Assembly (NCBI RefSeq): GCF_009928525.1
Contig: NZ_JAABOK010000019.1
Coordinates: 51,944-104,810 of the forward strand
DNA: 52,867 nucleotides
Source of the DNA: Chitinophaga solisilvae
Lineage (GTDB): Bacteria; Bacteroidota; Bacteroidia; Chitinophagales; Chitinophagaceae
Direction: 5' to 3'
Position 1 is the first letter of the stretch; every line of letters begins with the position of its first letter. Positions 51,703-52,867 of the stretch are shown here, piece by piece. The notes below the pieces were generated by a model, which was not told the origin of the DNA, made no database searches, and saw nothing but the letters and a program-made list of their open reading frames with translations. The translations under genes and the position numbers were made by a program.

Positions 51703-52743
51703 ATGATCATGAGGGGACCTTGTTTATTAATATTGCTTTTCGCATTATTCAGCTGCCAGCCTAAGTCAGCGGAAAAGGATACTGCTTTCCGGTTTAAGGA
51801 AAAATTATCTGACTACGGCTTTTTTACCGGCGCGCTGAAGGATTTACAACCACGGAAAGGCGTAGAGCATTATGAGTTAACTACGCCTTTATTCACAGAC
51901 TATGCAGTTAAAGACCGGTTTATAGTAGTGCCGCCGGGTACTTCCATACAATACACGGATCATGGCCCGCTGGACTTCCCGGATTCTACTTTTATCATCA
52001 AGAACTTCGCTTACACCAATCCGTCGCATCAGCGCATCATGATTGAAACCCGGCTGCTGTTCAAGGATCCGGCCGACAAAAACTGGAAGGTGATGAATTA
52101 CCTCTGGCAGGAAGATCAGCAGGACGCCGTCAGGTGGATATTGGGTAAGAAAGTTCCCGTTACGCTGCTGGACGACAGCGGGGCACAGCATTCAACAACC
52201 TATCAGGTTCCCAATACCAATGACTGCAAGCGCTGTCATATCAACAACAGCGTATTGACTCCCATAGGTCCCAAAGCGCGGAATCTCAACTTCGCCGCTA
52301 ACGGCGCTGCTGCTACGCAGCTGGAACAATGGGCGGCTAACGGCCTGCTGAAAGGGCTTCCTGCCCCTCAGCAGGTGCCGCGCCTGCCTGACTGGAAAGA
52401 CAGCGTCCACTTTACCGTCAGCCAGCGTGCCCGTGCCTACCTGGACGTTAACTGCGCACACTGCCATACCAAAGGCGGTGATGCCTACAACACAGGCCTC
52501 TTCCTCGAATACGAACAAACAGATCCCAATCACCTCGGTATCATGAAAGCGCCCGTATCCGCCGGCGGCGGAGCCGGAGGCCTCGACATCGATGTTATTC
52601 CCGGTGATGCCATTCACTCCATCCTCTGGTACCGCATGAACAGCACCGAACCCGGTACCGCTATGCCGGAACTTGCACGTACGTTAATACACAAGGAAGG
52701 TGTGGTGTTGATAGGGGAATGGATAAGGCAGATGAAAAAATAA
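51703..52743 (+). CDS. SO2930-family diheme c-type cytochrome lipoprotein
   Basis: The 346 residues have a lipoprotein signal (LLFALFSCQP, Cys 18 from the first ATG; a second Met is at 3). Two heme-binding motifs are present, CKRCH (175-179) and CAHCH (251-255), with YRMNSTEPGTAMPEL near the end as a candidate Met-ligand region. The protein is expected in the periplasm or on the outer membrane. Partner of the beta-helix lipoprotein in other bacteria. The coding region is bounded on both sides by heptamer repeats. Confidence 0.9.
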   Translation: MIMRGPCLLILLFALFSCQPKSAEKDTAFRFKEKLSDYGFFTGALKDLQPRKGVEHYELTTPLFTDYAVKDRFIVVPPGTSIQYTDHGPLDFPDSTFIIKNFAYTNPSHQRIMIETRLLFKDPADKNWKVMNYLWQEDQQDAVRWILGKKVPVTLLDDSGAQHSTTYQVPNTNDCKRCHINNSVLTPIGPKARNLNFAANGAAATQLEQWAANGLLKGLPAPQQVPRLPDWKDSVHFTVSQRARAYLDVNCAHCHTKGGDAYNTGLFLEYEQTDPNHLGIMKAPVSAGGGAGGLDIDVIPGDAIHSILWYRMNSTEPGTAMPELARTLIHKEGVVLIGEWIRQMKK

Positions 52744-52758
52744 TTACGAATTACGAAT
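52744..52758. repeat. Heptamer repeat abutting the cytochrome stop
   Basis: TTACGAATTACGAAT begins at the base after the TAA stop. It is the left-arm form and pairs exactly with 51688-51702. Confidence 0.8.
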
Positions 52759-52793
52759 CATTGGTGTCCGGTAAAAATCAGACCTACTACAAG

Positions 52794-52822
52794 AAAAAAG
52801 GGGGCAATTGCCCCCTTTTTTT
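52794..52822. terminator. Strong terminator after the cytochrome gene
   Basis: GGGGGC and GCCCCC around AATT, flanked by six A and seven T, a classical intrinsic terminator that would work on both strands. Confidence 0.92.
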
Positions 52823-52854
52823 GGTAGATTTAAGTTACCACACTTTAAAATACC

Positions 52855-52867
52855 ATGAATAAAGGTA
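52855..52867 (+). other. Possible start of a further gene at the right edge
   Basis: An ATG at 52855 opens a frame that runs to the window end (four codons visible). It lies 32 nt after a terminator, but is too short to judge. Confidence 0.2.

Overview
The window looks like a chromosomal segment of a Bacteroidota bacterium, most likely family Chitinophagaceae (Chitinophaga-like). The reasons are a PorP/SprF-type outer-membrane protein, an OmpA/PD40 partner, a metalloprotease ending in a type A type IX secretion (T9SS) sorting domain, a TonB receptor with an N-terminal carboxypeptidase-like domain, weak Shine-Dalgarno sequences, a few TAnnTTTG promoter-like motifs and a Bacteroidota-style lanthipeptide leader. 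No rRNA, CRISPR array, transposase or phage gene was recognised. One tRNA (Pro, anticodon CGG) is present.

Layout. 1-8004 (minus): an operon of PorP/SprF protein, OmpA/PD40 protein and a giant secreted protein made of 90-residue tandem repeats, which runs off the left edge. 8563-9340: an ECF sigma factor with a small partner. 9982-14746: a secreted endonuclease/phosphatase-fold lipoprotein and a large T9SS-sorted metalloprotease. 14923-18565: thioredoxin-like protein, AAA ATPase plus YggS-type PLP protein, GNAT, DUF3237 protein, YqgE. 18577-21388 (minus): lipoprotein, membrane protein, histidine kinase, response regulator. 21654-23744: a LamG protein with an unusual hydrophobic C-terminus and no signal peptide. 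23865-29411: a respiratory block of SCO protein, small periplasmic protein, AraC regulator, several microproteins, then two paralogous membrane proteins that each end in a cytochrome c domain. 29488-29646 (minus): an orphan class I lanthipeptide precursor, with a 2-oxoglutarate oxygenase across the following spacer. 31262-36621 (minus): GT39 glycosyltransferase, DyP peroxidase, YdeP-type molybdoenzyme. 36949-38154: CbpA/CbpM chaperone pair. 39194-40465: retropepsin-like protein. 41434-43818: an AT-rich sdpC-sdpA-sdpB-like antimicrobial peptide operon beside tRNA-Pro. 44195-47301: GIY-YIG protein, GNAT, unknown protein, LytTR regulator. 47573-52743: TonB receptor, parallel beta-helix lipoprotein and diheme cytochrome.

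Strongest candidates for something new: (i) the SDP-like toxin operon, whose precursor is a lipoprotein with no cysteine in its mature part and which has no recognisable immunity gene; (ii) the orphan lanthipeptide precursor; (iii) the paired CydA-like/cytochrome c oxidase candidate with its microproteins; (iv) a family of very long hairpins built from AATTRCG heptamers that sit directly against stop codons; and (v) the mosaic 270-bp repeat gene tied to a PorP/SprF system.

All functions are read from motifs and family resemblance by eye. No database search was run.
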